Below are positions 7,315 through 15,269 of a stretch of 64,000 bases of DNA, piece by piece (the stretch's first letter is position 1; every line of letters starts with the position of its first letter). The stretch lies in contig NZ_JAUQSX010000002.1 of assembly GCF_030581005.1 (NCBI RefSeq), forward strand, positions 186,001 through 250,000. Direction: 5' to 3'. Both the position numbers and the translations under genes were made by a program. The notes below the pieces were generated by a model that worked only from the letters and a program-made list of their open reading frames with translations, had not been told where the DNA came from and searched no databases. Origin of the DNA: Hymenobacter mellowenesis. Lineage in GTDB: Bacteria; Bacteroidota; Bacteroidia; Cytophagales; Hymenobacteraceae.

Positions 7315-8754
7315 ATGAAATCCCGCATTCGTTCCATTTTCTGGCTGCTGGCCCTGTGCATTCTGGGCATCAACGGCTTTCAGGCGTACTGGCTCTACAA
7401 CACCTACCAGCTGGCCAACGAGCAGTTCACCCGCACCACCAACGAGGCCCTGCTCACGGTGGTGCTGCAGCAGCAGTTCGCCCACGCCGGCCTGCGCAAA
7501 TTCAGCATCAATATCAGCGACGGCAACGGGGTGACCACCGAGGGCTACAGCATCGGCGCCCGCCCGACCAGGCGGGTGGTGACGTTTTCACAGTCTTCCG
7601 ATAGCAGCGGGCGCGACCTGCCGGCCTCGGACATCAAGCGCATTGTGGTGGTGCGCCGCCCGCCGGGTTCCCCTGCCGACAGCGCCCGCCAGCGTCGGCC
7701 GCTCCACTTCGCCCCCGATTCGGCCGCCATGCCCAGCCTGACGCGCCTCGCCGCCGCCTACCGCGCCGAGCTGCGCCGCCGCGACACCGACGCCGATTTC
7801 GTGCTCGATACCGTCGACCTCCGTACGCCCACCGACGGCTACGGCCCGCGCATCGAGGCCCCGCCCGCCTACACGCTCCACACCCGCCCCGTGTCGCTCG
7901 ACCTGATGGCGCCCGGCGGCGGCAACCTCAAGCTCCAGGCTTCGTTTCGGCAGCCCACCTTCTACATTCTGCGCCGCATGGGCGGGCTGCTGGGCGGCTC
8001 GGTGGCGCTGCTGGCCCTCACCACCGGCTGCTTCATGCTGATGCTGAGCACGATTCTCAAGCAGCGAAAGCTGTCCGAAGTCAAAAACGACTTCATCAAC
8101 AACATGACGCACGAGCTGAAAACGCCGCTGGCCACCGTCTCGGCCGCCGTGGAGGCCCTGCAAAACTTCGGCGCCCTCAACGACCCCGCCCGCACCCAAA
8201 CCTACCTCAACATCTCGCGAACCGAGCTGCAGCGCCTGTCCGATTTAGTAGAAAAAGTGCTCAACATTGCCGTCGATGAGCGCCAGCCCCTGGAGCTCCA
8301 ACCCGAACCCGTGCACCCCGCTGCACTGGTGGCCGACATCGTGGCCCGCCACCAGCTGCAAGCCCCCAAACCAGTCACCTTCGACGTGCAGGTGCCGCCC
8401 GCCGACGTGGTGCAGCTCGACAAGCTACACATGGGCAACGTGCTCAACAACCTCATCGACAACGCCATCAAGTACTCTGGCGCGGCCGTCACCGTCACCA
8501 TTCGCAGTCGGCAGGACGCCACAGGCTGGCACCTGAGCGTGGCCGACGACGGCCCCGGCATCGAGCCCGGCTACCAGGCGGCCATTTTCGACCAGTTCTT
8601 CCGCGTGCCTACCGGTAACCTGCACAACGTGAAGGGCTTCGGCCTGGGCCTGTACTACGTGCGGCAGGTGGTGGAGCGCCACGGCGGGCGCATTACCGTG
8701 CACAGCGAGCCGGGGCGGGGGAGTAGGTTTGAAGTTTGGATTCCGCAGGAATAA
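7315..8754 (+). CDS. Sensor histidine kinase
   Basis: A 479-residue inner-membrane sensor of a two-component system. The first helix is at about residues 6-24, the periplasmic sensor region runs to about 220, and the second helix is MGGLLGGSVALLALTTGCFM. The H-box NNMTHELKTPLATV carries the phospho-accepting His266. The ATPase domain shows the N-box LNNLIDNAIKYS, DDGPGI and GFGLGLYYV. No HAMP domain is evident. The partner regulator follows on the same strand, but a 108-base hairpin repeat separates them. The signal sensed is unknown; the divergent GLPGLI/barrel operon is the obvious target. Confidence 0.9.
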   Translation: MKSRIRSIFWLLALCILGINGFQAYWLYNTYQLANEQFTRTTNEALLTVVLQQQFAHAGLRKFSINISDGNGVTTEGYSIGARPTRRVVTFSQSSDSSGRDLPASDIKRIVVVRRPPGSPADSARQRRPLHFAPDSAAMPSLTRLAAAYRAELRRRDTDADFVLDTVDLRTPTDGYGPRIEAPPAYTLHTRPVSLDLMAPGGGNLKLQASFRQPTFYILRRMGGLLGGSVALLALTTGCFMLMLSTILKQRKLSEVKNDFINNMTHELKTPLATVSAAVEALQNFGALNDPARTQTYLNISRTELQRLSDLVEKVLNIAVDERQPLELQPEPVHPAALVADIVARHQLQAPKPVTFDVQVPPADVVQLDKLHMGNVLNNLIDNAIKYSGAAVTVTIRSRQDATGWHLSVADDGPGIEPGYQAAIFDQFFRVPTGNLHNVKGFGLGLYYVRQVVERHGGRITVHSEPGRGSRFEVWIPQE

Positions 8755-8784
8755 TGGTTGGACTTGCATCTGCTCAAATAGGAC

Positions 8785-8892
8785 GTCATGCTGAGCGCAG
8801 CCGAAGCATCTCGCGTGCGCAACGCAATTCAATCAGCTTAACGATTTTGATTACTTCGGCACGCGAGATGCCTCGGCTGCGCTCGGCATGAC
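8785..8892. repeat. GTCAT-type hairpin repeat, copy 2 (between kinase and regulator)
   Basis: Outer arms as in copy 1 but with the inner arm type CTCGCGTGC/GCACGCGAG. The right arm differs from the left complement at two positions (CTCGGCATGAC end), one of them a G-U pair in the transcript. It separates the two halves of a two-component operon. Confidence 0.9.
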
Positions 8893-8914
8893 CGTTCTTC
8901 ATTTATTCTAACTC

Positions 8915-9592
8915 ATGCCCACCATCCTCCTCATCGAAGACGAGCCGTCCCTCGGTCTCATCTTGAAAGACAGCCTCGAAAGCCGCGGATTTGCCGTGCG
9001 GCTGGCCGCCGACGGCGAGGCCGGCTTGCACGAGTTCCGCCAGCAGTGCCCCGATATGGTGGTGGCCGACGTGATGATGCCTAAGCTCGACGGCTTCTCG
9101 CTGGCCGAGCAAATCCGGCGCGAAAACGCCACGGTGCCCATCCTTTTCCTCACCGCCCGCTCCCAAACGGCCGACGTGGTGCGTGGCTTCGAACTGGGCG
9201 GCAACGACTACCTGAAAAAGCCTTTCAGCATGGATGAGCTGATTGTCCGCATCAAGGCGCAGCTGGCCCGGCAGCCCGCGGCGGCGCCCGCGCCCGGCGG
9301 CCCGCTCGCCATCGGCCGCTACCTCTTCGACCACCCCAAGCAAAAGCTCCGCCTCGGCGCCCGCGAAGAAACCCTCACCAACCGCGAAGCCGAGCTGCTC
9401 AAGCGCCTCTACGACCAGCGCAACCAGGTTTTGGAGCGCAACAAGGTGCTGAAAGAGCTGTGGGGCGACGACTCGTTTTTCAACGGCCGCAGCCTCGACG
9501 TGTTCATCAGCCGCCTGCGCCGCTACTTGGCAGACGACCCCCAGGTGCAGATTGTGAACATCCGCGGCATTGGATATAAGCTGATGCTGTAG
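8915..9592 (+). CDS. OmpR/PhoB-family response regulator
   Basis: A 225-residue regulator. The receiver domain (1-120) has the acidic pocket IEDE, the phospho-accepting Asp52 in VVADVMMPKLDG, the Thr of FLTARS and the Lys of LKKPFS. A short Ala/Pro linker leads to a winged-helix domain (LTNREAELLKRLYDQRNQVL, then DVFISRLRRYLADDP and IRGIGYKLML). It partners the kinase just upstream. The phased direct repeats at 7211-7250 are the kind of site this class binds. Confidence 0.92.
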   Translation: MPTILLIEDEPSLGLILKDSLESRGFAVRLAADGEAGLHEFRQQCPDMVVADVMMPKLDGFSLAEQIRRENATVPILFLTARSQTADVVRGFELGGNDYLKKPFSMDELIVRIKAQLARQPAAAPAPGGPLAIGRYLFDHPKQKLRLGAREETLTNREAELLKRLYDQRNQVLERNKVLKELWGDDSFFNGRSLDVFISRLRRYLADDPQVQIVNIRGIGYKLML

Positions 9593-9621
9593 CAGGCTTT
9601 AACCCGTCCGGCCTGACGTCA

Positions 9622-9723
9622 ACCTCACCCCCTGACCCCCTCTCCAAAAAAGAGGGGGCACCGGAGATGCTTCTAATGTCGGCTGGCTCCCCTCTCCCAG
9701 AGGAGAGGGGCCGGGGGTGAGGT
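9622..9723. repeat. ACCTCACCCCC-type nested inverted repeat
   Basis: Outer arms ACCTCACCCCC and GGGGGTGAGGT enclose two further hairpins (CCCCCTCT...AGAGGGGG and CCCCTCTCC...GGAGAGGGG), giving a three-way, cruciform-like layout. It sits between the response regulator and the 3' end of the MarC gene, ending six bases from the MarC stop. Confidence 0.85.
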
Positions 9724-9729
9724 GAACGC

Positions 9730-10350
9730 CTACCGCGTCAGCCCCGGAAACAGCGCCGCGATGGCCGAGGCCAGGAAATTGACCCCGATGGCCAGCGTGA
9801 TGAAACCCATAATGCGCGACATGGCCGCCATGCCGGGCTTGCCCAGCACCCGCGTGAGGCGCAACGAGAAAATGAGGATGATAAACGCCGCCAGCGCCAC
9901 CAGCGCAAACCCTAAGATGGTCATGGCTTTATCGACATAAGTAGGGCGGATGAGGCCGATGCAAATGGCCATCGAGCCCGGGCCCGAGAGCATGGGCATG
10001 GCCAGCGGCGTGAAGCTGATGTCGTCCTTGTGCTTGCTTTCTTCGAGGGCGTCGGGGCCCACCCGGTCGCGGTTGGCGCCGGGCGTGAGCAGCTCGAAAG
10101 CCGAGCGCATGAGTAAGATACCGCCCGCAATGCGCAGGTGCTGGATGCTGATGCCGAAGAAGTTGAGGATGTACTGCCCGCCAAAAAACGCCACGCTCAG
10201 AATGGCCACCATGTAGATGCAGGCCCGCAGCGCCGTGCGCGCCCGCTCCGAGGCCCGGTCGTCGGCCGTGAGCGTTAGGAAAACCGGCATCGCCCCAAAC
10301 GGATTGACGATGGAAAACAGGGTGGTGAAGGTGGCGAGCAGAATTTCCAT
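9730..10350 (-). CDS. MarC/UPF0056 family integral membrane protein
   Basis: A 206-residue inner-membrane protein with about six helices. FSIVNPFGAMPVFLTLT near the N-terminus is the MarC family signature, repeated in degenerate form in PLAMPMLSGPGSMA in the second half; the length matches the family. MarC proteins were once linked to antibiotic resistance, but their function is not established. A TACCTTTG box ends five bases before the ATG, so the transcript may be essentially leaderless. Divergent from purE. Confidence 0.9.
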   Translation of the reverse strand: MEILLATFTTLFSIVNPFGAMPVFLTLTADDRASERARTALRACIYMVAILSVAFFGGQYILNFFGISIQHLRIAGGILLMRSAFELLTPGANRDRVGPDALEESKHKDDISFTPLAMPMLSGPGSMAICIGLIRPTYVDKAMTILGFALVALAAFIILIFSLRLTRVLGKPGMAAMSRIMGFITLAIGVNFLASAIAALFPGLTR

Positions 10351-10355
10351 GGGCG

Positions 10356-10363
10356 CAAAGGTA
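10356..10363 (-). promoter_or_regulatory. MarC gene promoter, -7 box TACCTTTG
   Basis: Exact TAnnTTTG match on the minus strand, followed by CGCCC and then the ATG. With the usual distance from -7 box to start point, transcription would begin at or next to the start codon. Confidence 0.55.
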
Positions 10364-10467
10364 GGCAGCGGGCCGAGCCGGCCGGAAAAGCCCTATTTTG
10401 CCGCCGCAACGGTGCCCGAAAACGGCTAACGCCGGGCAAAAGCTGCATTTTTCCGCTTCCTGATTAT

Positions 10468-11034
10468 ATGAATCCCGATTCTGCTACCGCCGCAAGCGGC
10501 TCTGAGGCCGACCGGCCCACCACCGAAAACCCCATCGTGGGCATCATCATGGGTTCGAAGTCGGACCTGAAAATCATGTCGGCCGCCGCCGAACTGCTCC
10601 GCCAGTTCAACGTGCCCTACGACATCACCCTCGTTTCGCCGCACCGCACGCCCCACCGCATGGTGGAATACGCCGAAAGCGCCCGCAAGCGCGGCCTGCG
10701 CGTGCTCATTTGTGGCGGGGGCGGGGCGGCCCACCTGCCGGGCATGGTGGCGGCCTTCACCACGCTGCCCGTCATCGGGGTGCCCATCAACAGCTCGCTG
10801 TCCATTCAGGGCCTCGATTCGATTCTGAGCATGATTCAGATGCCGGCCGGCACGCCCGTGGCCACTGTCGGCCTCGACAACGCCGCCAACGCCGCCATCC
10901 TGGCCATCCAGATTCTGGCGCTGAACAACGCCCGCCTGGCCGATTCGCTGGAGAAATACCGCACCACGCTGAAGGACCGGGTGATGCGCACGATTGAGGA
11001 GCTGCGCAAGGGCGGTTTTCAGGACGATGTGTAA
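10468..11034 (+). CDS. purE: N5-carboxyaminoimidazole ribonucleotide mutase
   Basis: Cytosolic enzyme of de novo purine synthesis that moves the carboxyl of N5-CAIR to C4 of the imidazole ring. About 25 variable residues precede the conserved core: GIIMGSKSDLKIMSAAA, SPHRTPHRM (the SAHR/SPHR catalytic loop with its His), ICGGGGAAHLPGMVAA, LPVIGVPI and SMIQMPAGTPVATV. The length fits class I PurE. The gene is divergent from the MarC gene. A hairpin repeat follows 31 bases after the stop. Confidence 0.95.
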   Translation: MNPDSATAASGSEADRPTTENPIVGIIMGSKSDLKIMSAAAELLRQFNVPYDITLVSPHRTPHRMVEYAESARKRGLRVLICGGGGAAHLPGMVAAFTTLPVIGVPINSSLSIQGLDSILSMIQMPAGTPVATVGLDNAANAAILAIQILALNNARLADSLEKYRTTLKDRVMRTIEELRKGGFQDDV

Positions 11035-11064
11035 ACCTGCTTTTTCATCGGTTGAATCAAATAT

Positions 11065-11149
11065 GTCATCCTGAGCGTAGCGAAGGACCTTATCGCCGTC
11101 GAAAGACAGACTCTGGCGTGATAAGGTCCTTCGCTACGCTCAGGATGAC
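11065..11149. repeat. GTCAT-type hairpin repeat, variant GTCATCCTGAGCGTAGC
   Basis: Arms of about 30 bases (GTCATCCTGAGCGTAGC, then GAAGGACCTTATC) are exact complements with a short loop. The variant changes are present in both arms. Read through in frame it gives the peptide CHPERSEGP, an artefactual start of the longest frame of the next gene. Confidence 0.9.
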
Positions 11150-11192
11150 AAGCCTAGTCGCCCTGCTGCAAATCCCCACCCAACCCCCTTTC

Positions 11193-12311
11193 ATGCCCGC
11201 TTTTCTTTCAACGCTCGTAACCGTCGGCCACTGGGTGGTGTGGATAGTGGGCGGCATTGGGCTGCTGGCCACGCTGCTGCCCATCCTGCGCCAAACGGCC
11301 TGGTGGATTCGGGTGTGCGACTTTCCGCGACTGCAGATTGTGGCCGGGCTGTTTCTGAGCCTCGTGGCCGCGCTACTGTTACCCGACCTGGACCACTTTG
11401 CTGGCACCGCCTTTGAGGTGGCGCTGGCGCTGGCCTTGGTGTACCAGTTTTACCGCATCTGGCCCTACACGCCGCTGCATAGCAAGCAGGTGGCCGACGC
11501 CAGCCGCCCGGCCGACGACCACGACCACCACATCAGCCTGATGGTGGCCAACGTGCTGATGTACAACCGCGACGCCTCGCGCTGCCTGGGCCACGTGCGC
11601 CACCTCAGCCCCGACATTGTGCTGGCCGTCGAAACCGACAACTGGTGGCTGAGCCAGCTCGAAGTCATCACCAAAGACTACCCCTACACCTGCCACGCCC
11701 CGCTGGAAAACACCTACGGCATGCTGGTGTTTTCGCGCCTGCCGCTCATCGAGCCGCAGATTCGCTACATCCTCGACCCCGACATTCCGTCGTTTCACGG
11801 CTGCGTGCGGCTGCCCAGCGGCGTCACCACCAACCTGCACTTTCTACACCCCAAGCCGCCAGCCCCGCAGGAAGCCAAGTCCAGCGCCCGCCGCGACGCC
11901 GAGCTGCTGGTGGTGGGCAAGGTCATTCAGCACCACGACGGGCCCACCATCGTGGCCGGCGACCTCAACGACGTGGCCTGGTCGCACACTTCTGAGCTGT
12001 TCCGGCGCCTCTCGCGCCTGCTCGACCCGCGCGTGGGCCGGGGCATGCTGCCCACCTTCCACGCCGACCACCGGCTGCTGCGCTGGCCCCTCGACCACGT
12101 GTTCCACTCTGCCCACTTCCGCCTGCAGGACCTGCGCCGCCTCACCCACATCGGCTCCGACCATTTTCCCATCTACATGCGCCTCAGCTACGAGCCCCAG
12201 GGCTGGCATGAGCAGGAGCAGAACCTGGAAGCCGCCGACGCCGACGACCATGAAGAAGCTGAGGAAAAAATTGAGGAAGGCATAGAGGACGTGGCGGCCG
12301 GCGAGGATTAG
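11193..12311 (+). CDS. Endonuclease/exonuclease/phosphatase-fold membrane protein
   Basis: A 372-residue protein. Three hydrophobic segments lie in the first ~90 residues (LVTVGHWVVWIVGGIGLLA; LQIVAGLFLSLVAALLL; AFEVALALALVYQF). An EEP domain follows: MVANVLMYNR, LAVETDNWW (metal-binding Glu), TIVAGDLNDV (the catalytic Asp and Asn) and HIGSDHFPIYM (the closing DH pair). The ~45 C-terminal residues are very acidic. Membrane-anchored EEP proteins of this kind are common in Bacteroidota; whether nucleic acid, lipid or another phosphodiester is cut cannot be told. The longer frame starting at 11052 merely translates the preceding hairpin repeat. Confidence 0.85.
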   Translation: MPAFLSTLVTVGHWVVWIVGGIGLLATLLPILRQTAWWIRVCDFPRLQIVAGLFLSLVAALLLPDLDHFAGTAFEVALALALVYQFYRIWPYTPLHSKQVADASRPADDHDHHISLMVANVLMYNRDASRCLGHVRHLSPDIVLAVETDNWWLSQLEVITKDYPYTCHAPLENTYGMLVFSRLPLIEPQIRYILDPDIPSFHGCVRLPSGVTTNLHFLHPKPPAPQEAKSSARRDAELLVVGKVIQHHDGPTIVAGDLNDVAWSHTSELFRRLSRLLDPRVGRGMLPTFHADHRLLRWPLDHVFHSAHFRLQDLRRLTHIGSDHFPIYMRLSYEPQGWHEQEQNLEAADADDHEEAEEKIEEGIEDVAAGED

Positions 12312-12337
12312 CACGGTTAAGGGCCTAAAGAGGAACG

Positions 12338-12426
12338 GTCATGCTGAGCGCAGCCGAAGCATCTCTACCGCGAAGAGTAAATAATTACTTCACCGGTAGA
12401 GATGCTTCGGCTGCGCTCAGCATGAC
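12338..12426. repeat. GTCAT-type hairpin repeat, copy 3
   Basis: Outer arms GTCATGCTGAGCGCAGCC... are exact complements, inner arm type CTCTACCG/CGGTAGAG. It lies between two convergent genes and could serve as a bidirectional transcript end, although it has no T-run. Confidence 0.9.
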
Positions 12427-12454
12427 CGTATTTGATAGAAGCCCAATCAAAGCC

Positions 12455-12736
12455 CTACTTCTCCACTTTCACGCCTTTCCAGAACGCCACGCGGCCTTTA
12501 ATCTCCTTGGCGGCGTCTTTGGGCTCGGGGTAGTACCAGGCGGCGTCTTTGTTTTTCTCGCCGTTCACATTCAGCGAGTAGTAGCTGGCGCGGCCTTTCC
12601 AGGGGCAGCTGGTTTGGGCAATGCTGTCCTCGAAAAACTCTTTTTTGATGGAATCGGCGGGGAAATAGTGGTTGTTTTCGACAACCACGGTATCGTCGCT
12701 CTCGGCGATGACGGTGTTGTTCCAGATGGCTTTCAT
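12455..12736 (-). CDS. DUF427 domain protein
   Basis: A compact 93-residue protein without signal or membrane segments. The family signature is clear: MKAIWNNTVIAESDDT, VVENNHYFPADSI, TSCPWKGRASYYSL with the conserved CPWKG, AAWYYPEPKDAAKEIKGRVAFW. The DUF427 fold is a small beta barrel whose reaction is unknown. It is a stand-alone gene flanked by hairpin repeats on both sides. Confidence 0.93.
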   Translation of the reverse strand: MKAIWNNTVIAESDDTVVVENNHYFPADSIKKEFFEDSIAQTSCPWKGRASYYSLNVNGEKNKDAAWYYPEPKDAAKEIKGRVAFWKGVKVEK

Positions 12737-12757
12737 GGGTGGGATGGGGTGAAAGTG

Positions 12758-12831
12758 TCATGCCGAGCAGAGCGAGGAATCTGAAAAACGCGGTGATTAT
12801 GCCTCAGATTCCTCGCTACGCTCGGAATGAC
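12758..12831. repeat. GTCAT-type hairpin repeat, short variant
   Basis: The shortest copy (74 bases), arms GTCATGCCGAGCAGAGCG and a complement that differs at three positions. It lies between two divergent genes and so between their promoters. Confidence 0.85.
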
Positions 12832-12898
12832 AGATGAGCCAATTGAACATTGCCCGCGCCGCGCTTGTTTTCGCAGTCCTACCTGAAAGAAGAATTCT

Positions 12899-14005
12899 AT
12901 GGCCGTTGGCTTCCGCTTCCGCGATTTTGTGCCCGAAGACCAGCCCGAAAAGGGCTTCGAGTCGCTGTTTAAGCTGTTCATGCAGCTTGTTACCATCACC
13001 TCCGGCGACGTGGGCGAGGCGCTGTCCTGGCTCAACGAGCTCGACAAGCAGTACGGCCTCACCGATGACCAGTACGGCATGGGCAATTTCATCGATGACC
13101 TCAAGAAAAAAGGCTACATCGATGAGAATGAGCAGCAAAAGGGCGAATTCAAGATTACGCCCAAAACCGAGCAGGGCATCCGCAAATCAGCCCTTGAAGA
13201 AATCTTTGGCAAGCTGAAAAAAAGCAGCACCGGCAACCACCGCACGCCCCACACCGGCCAGGGCGACGAGCAGAGCACCGACCTGCGCGAGTTCCGTTTC
13301 GGCGACTCGCTGGAATCCATCCAGATGACCGAATCCATCCGCAACGCCCAGCTCAACCACGGCATGGACAGCGGCGAGTTCATGCTGACCGAGGGCGACC
13401 TGGAAGTGCGCGAAAACGAGCACAAGTCCCAGACCAGCACGGTGTTGATGATTGACATATCGCACTCGATGATTCTTTACGGCGAGGACCGCATCACGCC
13501 GGCCAAGAAAGTGGCCATGGCCCTGGCCGAGCTGGTGAAGCAGAAGTACCCCAAGGATTTCCTCGACGTCATCGTGTTCGGCAACGACGCCTGGCAGATT
13601 GAAATCAAGGACCTGCCCTACCTGCAAGTGGGCCCCTACCACACTAATACCGTGGCCGGCCTGGAGCTGGCCATGGACCTACTGCGCAAGCGCAAAACGC
13701 CCAACAAGCAGATTTTCATGATTACCGATGGCAAGCCCACTTGCCTGAAGGAAGGCAACGGCTACTACAAAAACGCCTTCGGCCTCGACCGCAAGGTGGT
13801 GAACAAGACGCTGAACCTGGCCGCTGCCGCCCGCCGCGTCAAAATCCCCATCACCACGTTCATGATTACCTCCGACCCGTATTTGCAGAAATTCGTGGAG
13901 GAATTCACGGAGGTAAACCAGGGCAAGGCTTACTACTCCGGCCTGAAAGGACTGGGCCACCTGGTGTTTGAGGACTACAAGAAGAACCGGCGCAAGACGC
14001 TGTAA
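12899..14005 (+). CDS. VWA (MIDAS) domain protein, likely partner of the MoxR-like ATPase downstream
   Basis: A 368-residue cytosolic protein. The first ~170 residues are a charged helical region of unknown fold. A von Willebrand A domain follows with the metal-ion adhesion site DISHS (DxSxS), a Thr in TNTVAG and Asp in MITDGKPT. The C-terminal end KKNRRKTL is basic. VWA proteins of this type act with MoxR AAA+ ATPases as chaperone pairs that assemble or activate target proteins. The matching ATPase is on the same strand 1.3 kb away, with only an inverted cytochrome c gene between them, so the partnership is inferred. A strong bidirectional terminator follows. Confidence 0.88.
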   Translation: MAVGFRFRDFVPEDQPEKGFESLFKLFMQLVTITSGDVGEALSWLNELDKQYGLTDDQYGMGNFIDDLKKKGYIDENEQQKGEFKITPKTEQGIRKSALEEIFGKLKKSSTGNHRTPHTGQGDEQSTDLREFRFGDSLESIQMTESIRNAQLNHGMDSGEFMLTEGDLEVRENEHKSQTSTVLMIDISHSMILYGEDRITPAKKVAMALAELVKQKYPKDFLDVIVFGNDAWQIEIKDLPYLQVGPYHTNTVAGLELAMDLLRKRKTPNKQIFMITDGKPTCLKEGNGYYKNAFGLDRKVVNKTLNLAAAARRVKIPITTFMITSDPYLQKFVEEFTEVNQGKAYYSGLKGLGHLVFEDYKKNRRKTL

Positions 14006-14024
14006 ATAAAATTGATAAGTATTA

Positions 14025-14069
14025 AAACCAACAACGGCCACCGAATAACACGGTGGCCGTTGTTGGTTT
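14025..14069. terminator. Bidirectional terminator between VWA gene and cytochrome c gene
   Basis: Perfect stem AACCAACAACGGCCACCG/CGGTGGCCGTTGTTGGTT with an A-run on the left and a T-run on the right, between two convergent genes. Confidence 0.85.
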
Positions 14070-14095
14070 GGGCCGGTGGGCGAATGGCCGCGTGG

Positions 14096-15064
14096 TTACT
14101 TCGCCGCCACCGCGCCGTCTTCCGGTGTGACGTTTTTGAGCTTCGGCACCGATTGCAGATAGGCGAACAGGGCGTGGATTTCCGCATCATCCAGGCGCGA
14201 GTACTTGGGCATGGGGTAGTTCAGCGGGCCGTGCGGCGTGGTGCCGAACCTCAGGGCCTGCCCGAACTGCGCCTCGCTCCAGTCGCCGATGCCGGTGTCG
14301 GCGTCGCCGGTGATGTTGCGCGATACCACGGTCTGGCCCTGCATGTTCAGCAGCCGGTTGCCGCCGCCCAGGTAGCCGTCCGACTTCTCGGGTTCGAGCG
14401 GGTTGTTGCTTTTGAAGTCTTTGGAGTGGCACTCGTAGCACTTGTAGCGGCCCACCACCAGGTAGCGGCCGTAGGCCACGGCCTCGGTGGGGGCGGGGGC
14501 CAGTACGGGCGCGGCGGGTAGCGGCGTGGGCTTCATCACGGTGTTGGTGAGGGCTTTGAGCAGAAAAGACGGCTCCTGCGAATGCGAGGGCGTGGCATCG
14601 GCCTGCACCTGCGGGCTGCCCGAACGCAGGAACGCCACGATGCTGGCCACGTCTTCGTCCGACATCAGGGCGAAGCTGGGCATGATGACGCGGTAGCGGC
14701 CGTCGCGCCCGATGCCGGTGCGTAGCAGGCCCACCAGCTCCTGGTCGGTCCAGGCACCAATGCCGTGCGCGCGGTCCTGGGTGATGTTGGCCGAGTAGAC
14801 TTTGCCAAAATCGGGCGTGAGGTCCTGCAGCAGGTGGCCTGAGTACTTATTGGTTTCGCGGTTGAGGTGGCAGTCGCCGCAGGCGGCCAGGGTCAGCTTT
14901 TCGCCCAGCTCGATGCGGGTAGGCGTGGCCTCGATGGCCGCTACGGCCGGCTTAGGCGACGTGTAGCTTGGGATGCCGCGCGCCGAAACAAAAACGGCAA
15001 AACCTGCCCCGGCCAGCACCACCAGCCCGACCAGCAGGCCCACAATTCGTAACGCTTTTCTCAT
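14096..15064 (-). CDS. Membrane-anchored dihaem cytochrome c
   Basis: A 322-residue electron carrier with an N-terminal anchor (IVGLLVGLVVLAGAGFAVFV) and two c-type domains on the periplasmic side. The haem motifs are AACGDCH (about residue 63) and CYECH (about residue 211). Candidate distal Met ligands lie in RVIMPSFALMSD and NYPMPKYSRL, both followed by the typical DDAEIHALFAYL-type helix. The ATG of MRKALRIVG is chosen over a start 18 codons upstream, which would place polar residues before the anchor. No oxidase or dehydrogenase gene is adjacent, so the redox partner is unknown. It separates the VWA and AAA+ genes on the opposite strand. Confidence 0.9.
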   Translation of the reverse strand: MRKALRIVGLLVGLVVLAGAGFAVFVSARGIPSYTSPKPAVAAIEATPTRIELGEKLTLAACGDCHLNRETNKYSGHLLQDLTPDFGKVYSANITQDRAHGIGAWTDQELVGLLRTGIGRDGRYRVIMPSFALMSDEDVASIVAFLRSGSPQVQADATPSHSQEPSFLLKALTNTVMKPTPLPAAPVLAPAPTEAVAYGRYLVVGRYKCYECHSKDFKSNNPLEPEKSDGYLGGGNRLLNMQGQTVVSRNITGDADTGIGDWSEAQFGQALRFGTTPHGPLNYPMPKYSRLDDAEIHALFAYLQSVPKLKNVTPEDGAVAAK

Positions 15065-15269
15065 AAGATGCTTATCAGGTAATTGTGGGGAAAAAGTGAA
15101 TTTTAAGTTTGGCAGCAAGTACTAAAAAATAAGAGAATAAATCAAATAATGAAATTCGTTTTCAGCTGATTTTGGTCGACCCCGCGGCCGACGCCAGCGC
15201 CGGGGCCGGACGCCTGAACCTCAGCCCCCCTTTCGCGGTTAAAGACCTTGGGAAGCCAGTTTCCCGCCA

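Noticed and set aside
11052..11192. N-terminal extension CHPERSEGP of the EEP-fold protein
   Set aside because: It is the translation of a GTCAT-type hairpin repeat; the membrane protein start at 11193 gives a normal N-terminus.
12341..12784. 147-residue reading frame beginning MLSAAEASL
   Set aside because: Starts inside a hairpin repeat and runs antisense through the DUF427 gene; no family features.
14025..14069. Inverted repeat as a further mobile palindrome
   Set aside because: Short loop, T-runs on both sides and convergent genes make it an ordinary bidirectional terminator; the same holds for 22921-22964, 52052-52108, 57028-57064 and 60698-60729.
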